A stretch of DNA of 64,000 bases from Aureispira sp. CCB-E (GCF_031326345.1 NZ_CP133671.1:4154001-4218000); one strand, 5' to 3'; positions 50,689-59,612 are shown, counted from the first letter of the stretch. Made by a program: numbers and translations. Notes: generated by a model from the letters alone, not told the origin.

Positions 50689-51672
50689 ATGGCAGATAAA
50701 ATATTATTATCAACTTATGTTATCACTGTAGAAGAAAAAAAAGTACCTTTAAATTTAGATAAGTTATATGAAGATGAAAATTTCATTGAGTTATTTGAAT
50801 CCTTCTCCATGAACATAATGAAAGATCCATTTATTCCAAAAAGTAAAGGCATATTCACAGATAAAAGCCTTACTGTTCCTTCAGCTGAAATTTTAAATAA
50901 TAGACTTCCTTTTAATATTGATGCAAGCAATAATGCTATCTATGGTTACTTTCAAGCAGGAACAGGAGGTGACAATTTTGATATAATGAATAACTCAACT
51001 AACGTAAGAGAGTTTTCTGTTAATTCAAACAAACATATTTCAACTAAAAATGTGTTCTATTATTTACAAGTTCCACCAAATAGCACAGAGGGTTTTTTAG
51101 TTTTACAGAAGATAAAAAACTTTGGTATAAAAACAGATTTGAACAATGCATTACAAATTAGATTAAAAGACAAGCTACCTAAGGGAGTATTAGTTAAATT
51201 ACACAACAGAGTTCCCTATGACCTCTATAAAGAAATGATTCAGTATGGAACTTTAAAAAAAGTAGAGTTTATTAAAAATACTGTCCCAGCAAATATGAAA
51301 GATTTTATTGCAAATAATCAACATGCACGCAGAGTTAAGGGTACAATGACCCATACTATGAAAATGAGAGGAGGATTCACGAGTGAATGGTTAAAGGATG
51401 CGGCTGATATTTTACGAGGTAATAATACTAAAAATCATAGAATTGATTTTGATGAAGAAAATGCTTATTTTGATGAAGCAACTTTCGAAATAGAACTAGA
51501 TGGAAAAAAGAAAACATTCCACACTATCAATAAAAATAAAATTCAACCTAGTGTAGATGTAACAGGAGATGTTGAATTTGACAAAAACAAACAACCTACA
51601 ATAGAATCATTAATAAAAGTAAGTCAAGAACTAATACAAGACATTATAAACTTAAAGCCTAAGAATGTTTAG
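50689..51672 (+). CDS. Hypothetical protein, first gene of three-gene cargo operon
   Basis: The 327-aa protein is soluble with mixed alpha/beta composition and no recognised motif. It has an N-terminal beta-rich half and a basic patch (NNQHARRVKGTMTHTMKM). The next gene overlaps its end by 8 bp, and that in turn overlaps the third, so the three are very likely one functional unit. Confidence 0.6.
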   Translation: MADKILLSTYVITVEEKKVPLNLDKLYEDENFIELFESFSMNIMKDPFIPKSKGIFTDKSLTVPSAEILNNRLPFNIDASNNAIYGYFQAGTGGDNFDIMNNSTNVREFSVNSNKHISTKNVFYYLQVPPNSTEGFLVLQKIKNFGIKTDLNNALQIRLKDKLPKGVLVKLHNRVPYDLYKEMIQYGTLKKVEFIKNTVPANMKDFIANNQHARRVKGTMTHTMKMRGGFTSEWLKDAADILRGNNTKNHRIDFDEENAYFDEATFEIELDGKKKTFHTINKNKIQPSVDVTGDVEFDKNKQPTIESLIKVSQELIQDIINLKPKNV

Positions 51673-52174
51673 TAGTATAAATGTTTGGAATATAGTCAAA
51701 GGTCATTTTGCGACATTTAAGTCAGTAGATACTGGCAAAATGATTCCCATAGATATTATATTAATATTTTTTACCCCTATATCCCTATCACTTATATTAA
51801 TTTTTTGCAATATTAGCATAGCTAATATTATGAGTGACCTTATCAAGGTAGTTGCTTTTTTTGGTGCATTCTTATTCAATTTACTTGCCCTAATCTATAA
51901 CATTAGAGACAAAATTCAGCAAACCCTAGAACCCAATTCCACACGACTAAAATTCGCCAAGCATATTCATGCTAACATTTCTTATGCTATTTTGGTTTCT
52001 ATATTCATGATTATTTTATTCATAATTTATGAAATTATCCTAAATAAAGAAGTCCATTGGCTCTTAGACAAAGCTTATACTACAATAATTGTTGCTTCAC
52101 TAATTCACTATCTACTAACATTAATTATGATTTTAGTAAAAATATATGTAATCTTAAAAATAGAGGAAGATTAA
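51665..52174 (+). CDS. Four-span membrane protein, second gene of cargo operon
   Basis: The 169-aa protein has helices at about 28-50, 57-78, 99-122 and 133-163, with a short charged loop. Together with a GIY-YIG-type partner it has the layout of an effector-plus-membrane-component defence unit, but this is inference. It overlaps both neighbours. Confidence 0.6.
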   Translation: MFSSINVWNIVKGHFATFKSVDTGKMIPIDIILIFFTPISLSLILIFCNISIANIMSDLIKVVAFFGAFLFNLLALIYNIRDKIQQTLEPNSTRLKFAKHIHANISYAILVSIFMIILFIIYEIILNKEVHWLLDKAYTTIIVASLIHYLLTLIMILVKIYVILKIEED

Positions 52175-53112
52175 TGAGTTTAATTAATTACACATTTAAT
52201 ATTGGTTTTATAATACCTAAGGATAAATTGTATGATGATGATTATCTTCAATTTTTAAATAAAAAGATGAAAGGAAGATGGTGGTTCAACCTATACTTTA
52301 TTACAAAAATCCCTAAAATAAAATATAAAATAGAAGCAACAAAAATCATTAAAAATGAGTTCATAAACTTTTCTTTCTCCTATAAGGGAAAAACACAATC
52401 TCTATCCATTGAAATAAATAAATTTATACAGAAAAATGCTACTCAATGGGGAAATCACATTCCAAATACATTTAATCATTCAAATACAGTATTAAAGTTT
52501 CTACCAAAAGAATCAACTATAAATGAATTAACTTTCATTCTTTCCGATGGTACCCAATCAATTAAATTAATTCAACACATCGTAGAAGTTGCAAATTATC
52601 TTCAGCTAAAACCAGAGGTAGTTTACATTGGAAAGTCTAAAAAAATTATTCAAAGAATTAGAAATCATTCGACTGTTCAAAAAATATTTATTGAATTAGA
52701 AGAAGATAAAGAAATCCTATTCAACTTTGTATACTTTTATTCAAGTTATGGTGGGAGTTTGCATAATTTTGATCCTAACCTAAATATGATGTCTTTAAAC
52801 TTTAGTAATCCTAATATTTTACCAGATGAGTACAAAACAAAATATGGCTTATTGGAAAGAATACTAATCAATTTATTTCAGCCCAAGTATAATACTCAAC
52901 ATATGAAAACAGAATTGGTTAAGGATGAATTAATAAAAGAAAAGTTACTAAATAATAATATAAAATGGGTCGCAATAAACTTATACTCTCCTAAAATCAG
53001 TTTATTAAATTTTTGGAGTAGCAACCAAAAAAATTCTAGCAAAACGGTAAGTTTTAATTTTGACAAACCATACTTAGGCTTCTTGGATAACTACGAAGCA
53101 GTCAAAGTATAA
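52174..53112 (+). CDS. GIY-YIG nuclease-like protein, third gene of cargo operon
   Basis: The start is ATG 52174, which overlaps the previous stop, although the frame opens upstream. In the 312-aa product residues ~149-170 (VVYIGKSKKIIQRIRNH) match the YIG block and basic helix of GIY-YIG nucleases. LLERILINLFQPKYN near 239-253 holds the conserved Glu and the P-x-YN ending of that fold. The N-terminal ~145 residues are a separate unassigned domain. It probably cuts DNA or RNA. Confidence 0.65.
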   Translation: MSLINYTFNIGFIIPKDKLYDDDYLQFLNKKMKGRWWFNLYFITKIPKIKYKIEATKIIKNEFINFSFSYKGKTQSLSIEINKFIQKNATQWGNHIPNTFNHSNTVLKFLPKESTINELTFILSDGTQSIKLIQHIVEVANYLQLKPEVVYIGKSKKIIQRIRNHSTVQKIFIELEEDKEILFNFVYFYSSYGGSLHNFDPNLNMMSLNFSNPNILPDEYKTKYGLLERILINLFQPKYNTQHMKTELVKDELIKEKLLNNNIKWVAINLYSPKISLLNFWSSNQKNSSKTVSFNFDKPYLGFLDNYEAVKV

Positions 53113-53162
53113 TTGAGTTAAAAGTCATCTTTAATAATTAACAAAATGACAAACTTTTGCAA

Positions 53163-53462
53163 TTAGATATAATGATCTATATCACAGTGAGACAGGATAC
53201 CATAAGTACCAAATTTAGACAAGTCGACAACTAGAACTCTATACTTTACAAACCCAGTTATTAAATCTTTATAAGATTTTCTAAGGTGAGCTCTCGAAAT
53301 AATTTCAACTTGATTCTGTCTATCAAAAGGAACGATTATTATATGAGTTATTTTGAAATCGCCGTCAGTTTCCCCAATTAAATTTTTGTTCTGCTTAAGG
53401 CACTTAAGCGCATCTTTGTAGTTCATATTAGTTATATTTAAATAATATATAATACTCTTCAT
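53163..53462 (-). CDS. Hypothetical protein, 99 aa
   Basis: A small mixed alpha/beta protein with a block IIIVPFDRQNQVEIIS. It lies 23 bp downstream of the next gene on the same strand. No family is recognised. It could form a pair with that gene, such as a toxin-antitoxin set, but neither has a diagnostic motif. Confidence 0.45.
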   Translation of the reverse strand: MKSIIYYLNITNMNYKDALKCLKQNKNLIGETDGDFKITHIIIVPFDRQNQVEIISRAHLRKSYKDLITGFVKYRVLVVDLSKFGTYGILSHCDIDHYI

Positions 53463-53485
53463 TCCATTTATAAAAGAAAACCATA

Positions 53486-53791
53486 CTAAAGAATTTTACC
53501 TAAATAATCCTTAAGAACTGATTTAACAACCTGTTTCAGCCCATCATTCACTTCCAATTCTCTATCTTTTGTCAAATTATACTCTTGCATTTTTGCATTG
53601 ATGAGTATTGTACTTTTCTCGTTAAAAGATTCAGTAAAAAGTTTAATTCTATTTGCTTTATTTCTCAAATTAGATGCAAGATCGCTTATAGAATTACCAT
53701 TACTCCTGTTATTAGGTAAAGATTTTATAACTTTATCCCCCATTGCAACTAATTCACCTTCTATCTCTTTCAATATATTATCTAAATTCAT
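53486..53791 (-). CDS. Hypothetical helical protein, 101 aa
   Basis: The protein is almost all helix, with a Ser/Asn-rich loop (NNRSNGNSIS) and a Lys/Glu-rich C-terminus. It is the upstream gene of the minus-strand pair and is followed by its partner. Function unknown. Confidence 0.45.
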   Translation of the reverse strand: MNLDNILKEIEGELVAMGDKVIKSLPNNRSNGNSISDLASNLRNKANRIKLFTESFNEKSTILINAKMQEYNLTKDRELEVNDGLKQVVKSVLKDYLGKIL

Positions 53792-53890
53792 TTTATATTT
53801 TTAATTAATAATCAAATTAAAAACAAATATAATTAAAAATACAAACAAAAGAAACAAAAATATTCTTTTCATTCTAAGTAAATTCAACAA

Positions 53891-53922
53891 AACAGGTCAC
53901 TTGGATAAATAAGTGACCTGTT
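53891..53922. terminator. Bidirectional terminator after element 2 integrase
   Basis: AACAGGTCACTT pairs with AAGTGACCTGTT (12 bp, 8-nt loop). It is homologous to the hairpins at 25864-25890 and 19337-19363. Confidence 0.8.
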
Positions 53923-53930
53923 TCTGTATT

Positions 53931-55094
53931 CTACCACTCCACCCCATCCAAAGCATCCTTTACAATCTTATTCGACAGATGCAAATACACCATTGTTGTC
54001 TCGATCTTAGAATGCTGCAAAATCGCCTTTAAGACATGAATTGGCACCTTCCCCGCCAAATGCGTGGCAAAGGTATGTCGAGCCACATGGCTAGTAATCG
54101 GCTTTAGAATCTCCGCACGAGCTGCCAACTCCTTTAAAGTGCGGTTAAAATACTGGTTGCTGTACGCATGAAAAATCAAACCCCGTTCGTACAACACCTC
54201 TTCCCGATACTTTTCTATAATCGCCTCGGGTTTGCGTTGGTGTAATTTGTATAAAGGCAACAAGAGCTGTTTTTGAGTCTTTTTAGCCACTAAATTCAAG
54301 GTCATGCCCTCTCGATCGTGGTTGATGTCCTCATACTTTAGTTTGGACGTATCCGAAAACCGCAAGCCCGTGTAACAAGAAAATAAAAACATATCTCGCA
54401 CCAACTCCAAATAAAATTCCTCGGTAGAGAAAGCCATTCCCTCGAGTCGCTCTACTTCCTCCATTGACAAAACAAGGCGCTGTGTTTCGGCTGTTTTAGG
54501 CTTGAATTTAAGGTAAGGATTTTTATTAAAGTCGAGCAAATCGCTGCGAACTGCCAAATTAATATACTTCTTGACTTGTTTGTGATGCGTGTATACCGTG
54601 TTGGTGTGCAATTGGTGTTGGTACAAAAAACGGTCAAAATCCCGAATGAGTTGATAGGTCAATTCAGAAAATTGCACGTCCTTTTTAAATTTTTTCCAAT
54701 AATTGAGCGCCGTGCGTTGTTTCTTTTTGGTTGTTTTCTGCAGTTTGGGGTCTTGCTCTAGCTCTCGCTCCCAAAAATCGGTAAAAGAATCGTTGTTCTC
54801 CCCTTTAAAATAATCGTCTAGTTGCTCCATGGTCATTGCGCCCAACCTTCGCACTCGTTCAAAGACGTAGTTCTCCAGATCGACCAATTGGCGCATCAGC
54901 TCCGCATTGTATTCGTTGGCGTTTGGATGGTCTACGACCTTAGAGAAGCGTTTGCTCCATTGGTTGGGCTTGACGTACAACCCTGTTGCTATATATCTCC
55001 GTTTAGGACTTTGATACGCTCGTATTTGAATAGATGCCGTTCCATCTTGAAGCGTTTTTTTCTTGACGTTATAAATTAACTTAAATTGTATCAT
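53931..55094 (-). CDS. Tyrosine recombinase (integrase), element 2
   Basis: The start at ATG 55094 (MIQFKLIYN) matches the start of the element 1 integrase; the frame opens 9 codons upstream. The protein has the Arm-type, core-binding and catalytic domains with YTGLRFSDT, HVARHTFATHL and YLHLSNK blocks. It lies ~250 bp from the tRNA-Leu att site and should integrate the element there. Identity with the element 1 enzyme is high throughout. Confidence 0.92.
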   Translation of the reverse strand: MIQFKLIYNVKKKTLQDGTASIQIRAYQSPKRRYIATGLYVKPNQWSKRFSKVVDHPNANEYNAELMRQLVDLENYVFERVRRLGAMTMEQLDDYFKGENNDSFTDFWERELEQDPKLQKTTKKKQRTALNYWKKFKKDVQFSELTYQLIRDFDRFLYQHQLHTNTVYTHHKQVKKYINLAVRSDLLDFNKNPYLKFKPKTAETQRLVLSMEEVERLEGMAFSTEEFYLELVRDMFLFSCYTGLRFSDTSKLKYEDINHDREGMTLNLVAKKTQKQLLLPLYKLHQRKPEAIIEKYREEVLYERGLIFHAYSNQYFNRTLKELAARAEILKPITSHVARHTFATHLAGKVPIHVLKAILQHSKIETTMVYLHLSNKIVKDALDGVEW

Positions 55095-55165
55095 TTGGTA
55101 GTTTTTTATTCTAGAAAACAAAAATCATTCTATTCTGAAAAATACCATAAACTGAACAACTGGTC

Positions 55166-55183
55166 ATGTAGACATATGTAGAC
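55166..55183. promoter_or_regulatory. Two phased ATGTAGAC repeats upstream of integrase
   Basis: ATGTAGAC starts at 55166 and 55176, the inverse of the GTCTACAT operator motif and again with 10-bp spacing. The repressor or another element protein may therefore control int as well as the leftward operon. A further TGTAGAC lies inside the att repeat. Confidence 0.6.
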
Positions 55184-55349
55184 AAATCGACATTTTGGAG
55201 GGAAACATAGAGGGAAACAAGAGAGAAACATAAAATAATGTCAACCTATGTAGAGAGCGTTTAAACAAAGGTTGGGTAACAAAATAGTAACATAAAAAAA
55301 AAGAGACCAAAAATCCTAGAACACCGATGTTTGCTAAGTTTTTGATCTC

Positions 55350-55390
55350 TCTATGTAGACGTATGGTCGCCCAAGTAGTACCCGGAGCGG
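55350..55390. repeat. att repeat at tRNA-Leu
   Basis: The 41 bases are identical to 27455-27495. Positions 55379-55390 are the last 12 bases of the tRNA-Leu gene, so integration keeps the tRNA intact. Confidence 0.88.
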
Positions 55391-55463
55391 GAATCGAACC
55401 CGCACTCCCTCAACGGGAACAGGATTTTAAGTCCTGCGTGTCTACCAATTCCACCATCCGGGC
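55379..55463 (-). tRNA. tRNA-Leu(UAA)
   Basis: The minus strand has GCCCGGA pairing with TCCGGGT, a long variable arm, a T-arm CGGG-TTCGATT-CCCG and the anticodon stem CAGGA/TCCTG around CTTAAAA, with anticodon TAA. The 3' CCA is not encoded. It is the integration target of both elements. Confidence 0.95.
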
Positions 55464-55803
55464 GACCTTTCAAATGCACCCTTTTGTTTTAGTGCAGTGC
55501 AAATATAAGACGGTTATTTTAATCTTGCAAACTTTATTTCTGTTTTTTTAACTCTTTTTTGAGTACTTTTTCATAACTCATTCATTATTAAAAAGAAGCA
55601 ATGTTATTTTTTTTGTCTTTTTTTTTGAAATAATTTTAAAAGACTTTTTTCTTCTTAGACGCTGGCTTTTTTTTCCTATTTTAAACAGAAATTTTTATAA
55701 TAAGTGCATCAAATTTATTGAAAGATTAATATCTTAAAGAGTAGAATACTATTTTCGTTTACAAACTATATATAATACTAGCTGTCCGAAAAACATTGCA
55801 TAC
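55464..55803. other. Intergenic region, no gene seen
   Basis: These ~340 AT-rich bases between the tRNA and the acyltransferase show long T-runs but no gene or repeat. They presumably contain both promoters. Confidence 0.4.
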
Positions 55804-57003
55804 ATGACTGAGAAGATCACCTCCAATATTAGCACCAAAAAAAAACGCACCTATACCCAAGCAGAAATCCAAGCCAACAAGTTCATTTACGACCACTTTG
55901 ACTCGAATTATGTGCGCCAAATGAACAATGCCTTATTTAAAATAGTCGATGAAGCTTATTTTCGCCCTGTTTATATTGGTTTTGATGAAATGCCTGAGCG
56001 TAATAATCCTGCCCATCCAATCATTTTAGCTAGCAACCACTCTGGAATGGCTTTTCCTTGGGATGCAATGGTTTTTGGCTGTGGAATACTGAAGCGTTTT
56101 GATTATGACGAGGATAAAATCTTTAGAGCCATTGTAGCGCCAGGGCTATCAGGTATTCCTGCAATGCATCCATTTTTCATGAAAGGATCTTGGAAAATGG
56201 CTGGCGGTGTTGATGCAAACTTTTTAAACTTTGAAACAATGATGCAATATCCCAAAGGGCATTTGCTGATTTACCCAGAAGGCGTTCCTGGCATAGGTAA
56301 AGGATTTAATAGAAAGTATCAACTGCAACGTTTCGCTACTTCATTTATTCGAATGAGTCTAAAATATAAAACAGATATCTTACCTTACTCTACGGTCAAT
56401 GCTGAGTATGTCGTGCCCTATGTTTATAGTTTTGATTTTGTCAACCGACAATTCAACAAAATTGGAGTGCCTTTTATGGCATTGGGAGTATTGACTTTGG
56501 CCCTAGTATTTCCTTGGGCTTTTTATCTTGCATTTCCTGTCAAAATGCATTTTGTAAAAGGTACACGGATTAGTCCTTACAAATGGACAGATAAAGAATA
56601 TAAAGATATGACCGAAGCAGAAATTGGAGCTATTAGGGATAGGGTGAAGGAACAAATGCAAAAAGACCTAGATGCTGCGGTAGAAAAATATGGTCACTCC
56701 CCTTTTCAAGTAAAGGAGTTAATAAAAGTTATGTGGCAAAAACGTGCTTATTTTCCATATAATCTACCATTTTTTTGGCCTTTGATGTTTCATGAGTTCG
56801 AGCGTCAATGGATCAAAGAACGCAAATATGAAACCAAAGAGCCCATTGAAATTGGAACGGGTTGGGGAACTTTTATTCGACTGATTTGGAGAAATCCTAT
56901 TACTTTGGCTTATTTTATTCCTATTATTGGTTGGTTTATATTAATTGCCTATGGCAACCGAAAATGGAAACAATTAGATGAACTTGGCAAACCTTTACAA
57001 TAA
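55804..57003 (+). CDS. PlsC-type lysophospholipid acyltransferase family protein
   Basis: The 399-aa protein has ASNHSGMAFPWD at residues 76-87 and YPEGVPG near 157-163, the acceptor-binding and PEG motifs of glycerolipid acyltransferases. The HX4D spacing is altered: the Asp lies eight residues after His79, as HX7D, so this is a divergent subfamily. Two hydrophobic stretches (about 215-240 and near the C-terminus, YFIPIIGWFILIAYG) place it at the inner membrane. It is followed after 1 bp by the cyclase gene. Confidence 0.75.
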   Translation: MTEKITSNISTKKKRTYTQAEIQANKFIYDHFDSNYVRQMNNALFKIVDEAYFRPVYIGFDEMPERNNPAHPIILASNHSGMAFPWDAMVFGCGILKRFDYDEDKIFRAIVAPGLSGIPAMHPFFMKGSWKMAGGVDANFLNFETMMQYPKGHLLIYPEGVPGIGKGFNRKYQLQRFATSFIRMSLKYKTDILPYSTVNAEYVVPYVYSFDFVNRQFNKIGVPFMALGVLTLALVFPWAFYLAFPVKMHFVKGTRISPYKWTDKEYKDMTEAEIGAIRDRVKEQMQKDLDAAVEKYGHSPFQVKELIKVMWQKRAYFPYNLPFFWPLMFHEFERQWIKERKYETKEPIEIGTGWGTFIRLIWRNPITLAYFIPIIGWFILIAYGNRKWKQLDELGKPLQ

Positions 57004-57004
57004 A

Positions 57005-57757
57005 ATGCAAGCAACCATTCATTACCATCACAAAGATTATCAATTAGATTTGAACACAGGAGTTGATATTTCTTTACCTATACAGAATAATAAAAATGCG
57101 GCAAGTGCTTGGTACTGTCCTCCTCCTTCAATACAGCCTGTTATGACGGAACATTTTGTAGGAGCAGTTCGAGAAGGTGGCGCCGTTAATTTTAACGATA
57201 TTTCCTTTAATCCACATGGCAATGGCACACATACGGAGTGTGTAGGGCATATTTCCAAAGAGTTTTATTCTATTCACAAACTTTTGAAACGTTCCTTTTT
57301 TTTCGCACAGGTATTGAGCTGCAAACCTGTTAAGGTTCAGGAGGATCAGATTATAACTCTGCAACAGCTAAAAACATTGCTTGATTGTGAGCAAAAGGTG
57401 GAAGCATTAGTCCTTAGAACATTACCAAATTCTGACCACAAAAGATTCACTCAATACACCAATACGAATCCTCCTTTTGTAGAAGCTCAAGCAATGGACT
57501 GGTTGTACAATCAAGGCGTTCGACATTTTTTAATTGACACTCCTTCTGTAGACAAGGAAGTTGATGATGGCGTTTTAGCTGCTCATCATGCCTATTGGAA
57601 TTATCCTGAAAACCCTCGACTAGATGCCACTATTACCGAGTTAATATATGTTCCTAACGAAGTTTCAGACGGTTTCTATTTTTTAAATTTACAAACAGCT
57701 GCTTTTGAAAATGATGCGACTCCAAGCAGACCTGTTTTGTATCCAATCAATCAATAA
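57005..57757 (+). CDS. Cyclase family protein (kynurenine formamidase-like)
   Basis: The start is ATG 57005, just after the preceding stop. The 250-aa product contains NPHGNGTHTECVGH at residues 70-82, matching the H-x-GTH-x-D/E metal-binding motif of the cyclase/KynB family (His71, His76, Glu78). The family hydrolyses small amides or cyclic compounds using a metal ion. The substrate is unknown. Its neighbours suggest amino-acid or cofactor metabolism. Confidence 0.78.
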   Translation: MQATIHYHHKDYQLDLNTGVDISLPIQNNKNAASAWYCPPPSIQPVMTEHFVGAVREGGAVNFNDISFNPHGNGTHTECVGHISKEFYSIHKLLKRSFFFAQVLSCKPVKVQEDQIITLQQLKTLLDCEQKVEALVLRTLPNSDHKRFTQYTNTNPPFVEAQAMDWLYNQGVRHFLIDTPSVDKEVDDGVLAAHHAYWNYPENPRLDATITELIYVPNEVSDGFYFLNLQTAAFENDATPSRPVLYPINQ

Positions 57758-57759
57758 CT

Positions 57760-58389
57760 ATGAAAGCTTTACTTTTAGTTGATTTGCAAAATGATTTTGG
57801 GAATTTTGGTATCTTAGAAATTAAAGGAACATCTGAAATTATTGCCATTGCTAATCAAATGATAGACGTTGGTTATTTCGATTGTATTGTTGCGAGCCAG
57901 TATGCTCATCCAGCTGATCTTAAAAATTTTGCAGCCAATCATTTTTTTCGCTATCCCAATCAAGTTATTGAAATCAATGGGATCCCTCAACGTCTTTGGG
58001 CTATCCACTGCATAGAAGGTAGTTTTGGAGCTGAATTTATGGATAACTTACAAATTAAGGGAGTGCATAAAATTATTCAGCGGTCTATTGATGCTACTCG
58101 TGGTAGTTACAGTTGTTTTAATTCTGAAAAAACGGCAATTAATGAGTCCGAACTAGCAATATATCTCCACAAACAGGAAGTTGAAGAAGTATTTATATTG
58201 GGCGTTAATATAGAATATGCCATCAAGGATACAGCTTTAGATGCTGCTTCGATGGGTTTTAAAACATTTCTATTGGAAGATGCTTGTCTGGCTGCTAATT
58301 TAGATACCCTAGAAGATGGTCGGTTGGCTATTTTGGAGCTACAAAAAGCAGGTATTACATTGTTAGATAGTGATCAATTAATGTTGTAA
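57760..58389 (+). CDS. Nicotinamidase-like protein lacking catalytic Lys and Cys
   Basis: The 209-aa isochorismatase-fold protein keeps Asp8 in LLVDLQNDF, His50 near the metal site and the HCIEGSFGAEF block. At the position of the catalytic Lys it has Arg108 (IIQRSID), and at the nucleophilic Cys it has Ala154 (GVNIEYAIKDTALDA, where PncA has DYCV). It therefore probably cannot hydrolyse nicotinamide by the known Asp-Lys-Cys mechanism. It lies 2 bp after the cyclase and 3 bp before the next gene, so it is retained in an operon. Confidence 0.75.
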   Translation: MKALLLVDLQNDFGNFGILEIKGTSEIIAIANQMIDVGYFDCIVASQYAHPADLKNFAANHFFRYPNQVIEINGIPQRLWAIHCIEGSFGAEFMDNLQIKGVHKIIQRSIDATRGSYSCFNSEKTAINESELAIYLHKQEVEEVFILGVNIEYAIKDTALDAASMGFKTFLLEDACLAANLDTLEDGRLAILELQKAGITLLDSDQLML

Positions 58390-58392
58390 ATC

Positions 58393-59499
58393 ATGCAAAT
58401 AAAAACACCAACACTTCTAGTAGACAAAAAACGCTGTCTCAAAAACATTCAATTGATGTGGGACAAAGCGCATCAAAATCAAATAGAATTGCGTCCTCAT
58501 TTCAAGACACATCAATCACACCAAGTTGGTCAGTGGTTTAGGGATTTTGGTGTAAAAAAGATTACGGTTTCTTCTCTTCCTATGGCGGCTTATTTTGCTG
58601 AAGATGGATGGAATGACATTACAGTTGCCTTTCCTGCCAATATTTTAGAGATTGATTTAATCAATCATTTAGCGGCTAAAATCAAACTTAACTTACTAGT
58701 TCAGTCTTTAGAAACTTTGGCTTTCTTAAAGAAAAACTTAACAAGTCCTATTGGTGTGTTTGTCAAAATAGACTTGGGAACCAAACGAACAGGTATTGAA
58801 GCCAATAATTTTGAGTTTTTAGATGCTTTGACCAAAGGAATCGAAGCTTCCAAACAACTTGTTTTTAGTGGATTCTTAGGACATGCTGGACATAGTTATG
58901 CTGCAAGAGGTCTTGAAGAGATTAGGGCTGTGCACTATGAAGCGATGGAAAAAATGAGGCTGGTTTACGATTATTATCACAATACTTACCCTAATCTTTC
59001 TATTTCTATAGGCGATACTCCCACTTGTAGTCAAATGAACGATTTTGAGTTTGTTACTGAAATTCGACCAGGCAATTTTGTATTTTATGATTTGATGCAA
59101 CTGCAAATTGGAGCTTGTTCGGTGCAACAAATTGCCGTTGCGCTTGCCTGTCCTATCGTTGCCTTACATCCTGAACGCAACGAAATTATCATCCATGGAG
59201 GTGGCGTTCATTTTTCAAAGGAAGTCTATTTAGATAATAATTATGGTTCATGCTATGGATGGATCGTTGAAGACGATGGAAATAGTTGGTCTACTCCTAT
59301 CTCTGGCACTTATGTTTCTAAATTATCACAAGAACATGGCACTATTTCTTGCAGCGATGCATTCATCAAACAATGTGCTGTTGGGCAAATTGTTAAAATT
59401 TTACCTGTACACGCTTGTATGACAGCCAATTTAATGAAACAAATGTTTACAACAGATGGCAGTTTGATGAAGATGATGCCTTTCAATCAAAGTTATTAA
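58393..59499 (+). CDS. D-threonine aldolase/D-serine dehydratase-like PLP enzyme (DSD1 family)
   Basis: The 368-aa protein has an alanine-racemase-type N-terminal barrel with Lys38 in RPHFKTH as the likely PLP Schiff-base residue, and FLGHAGHSY and GDTPT phosphate-binding areas. Near the C-terminus PVHAC supplies His340 and Cys342, the zinc ligands of D-serine dehydratases and relatives. The reaction is likely lyase or aldolase action on a D-hydroxyamino acid. It is the last gene of the four-gene operon. Confidence 0.8.
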   Translation: MQIKTPTLLVDKKRCLKNIQLMWDKAHQNQIELRPHFKTHQSHQVGQWFRDFGVKKITVSSLPMAAYFAEDGWNDITVAFPANILEIDLINHLAAKIKLNLLVQSLETLAFLKKNLTSPIGVFVKIDLGTKRTGIEANNFEFLDALTKGIEASKQLVFSGFLGHAGHSYAARGLEEIRAVHYEAMEKMRLVYDYYHNTYPNLSISIGDTPTCSQMNDFEFVTEIRPGNFVFYDLMQLQIGACSVQQIAVALACPIVALHPERNEIIIHGGGVHFSKEVYLDNNYGSCYGWIVEDDGNSWSTPISGTYVSKLSQEHGTISCSDAFIKQCAVGQIVKILPVHACMTANLMKQMFTTDGSLMKMMPFNQSY

Positions 59500-59506
59500 A
59501 TTATAG

Positions 59507-59525
59507 TAGTTAGCTACGCTGCTAC
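59507..59525. repeat. Short intergenic repeat (copy 2)
   Basis: This matches 6035-6053 with one difference and lies right after the DSD1-type gene. Confidence 0.45.
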
Positions 59526-59576
59526 TTCGTGGTTTCAACGAACTATTGCAAATTAGAAACTCACACTTATATAAAC

Positions 59577-59602
59577 ATGGGAGACAATCCTTTGCCTCCC
59601 AT
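59577..59602. terminator. Convergent terminator hairpin
   Basis: ATGGGAG pairs with CTCCCAT around a 12-nt loop, between two convergent genes. Confidence 0.55.
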
Positions 59603-59612
59603 ACTTCGACAA

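Larger units (their letters stand above)
27455..55390. mobile_element. Element 2: tRNA-Leu-integrated putative tailless prophage
   Basis: The element is ~27.9 kb between two identical 41-bp repeats and carries its integrase next to the tRNA. The long leftward gene set includes replication, packaging-type ATPase, lysis, candidate capsid, many single-span membrane proteins, peptidoglycan enzymes and a methyltransferase. No terminase, portal, tail or conjugation (VirB/Tra) genes were seen. A repressor and cargo genes lie on the plus strand near the integrase. Confidence 0.75.

Noticed and set aside
53163-53791. Toxin-antitoxin pair.
   Set aside because: Size and pairing fit, but neither protein shows a known toxin or antitoxin motif.
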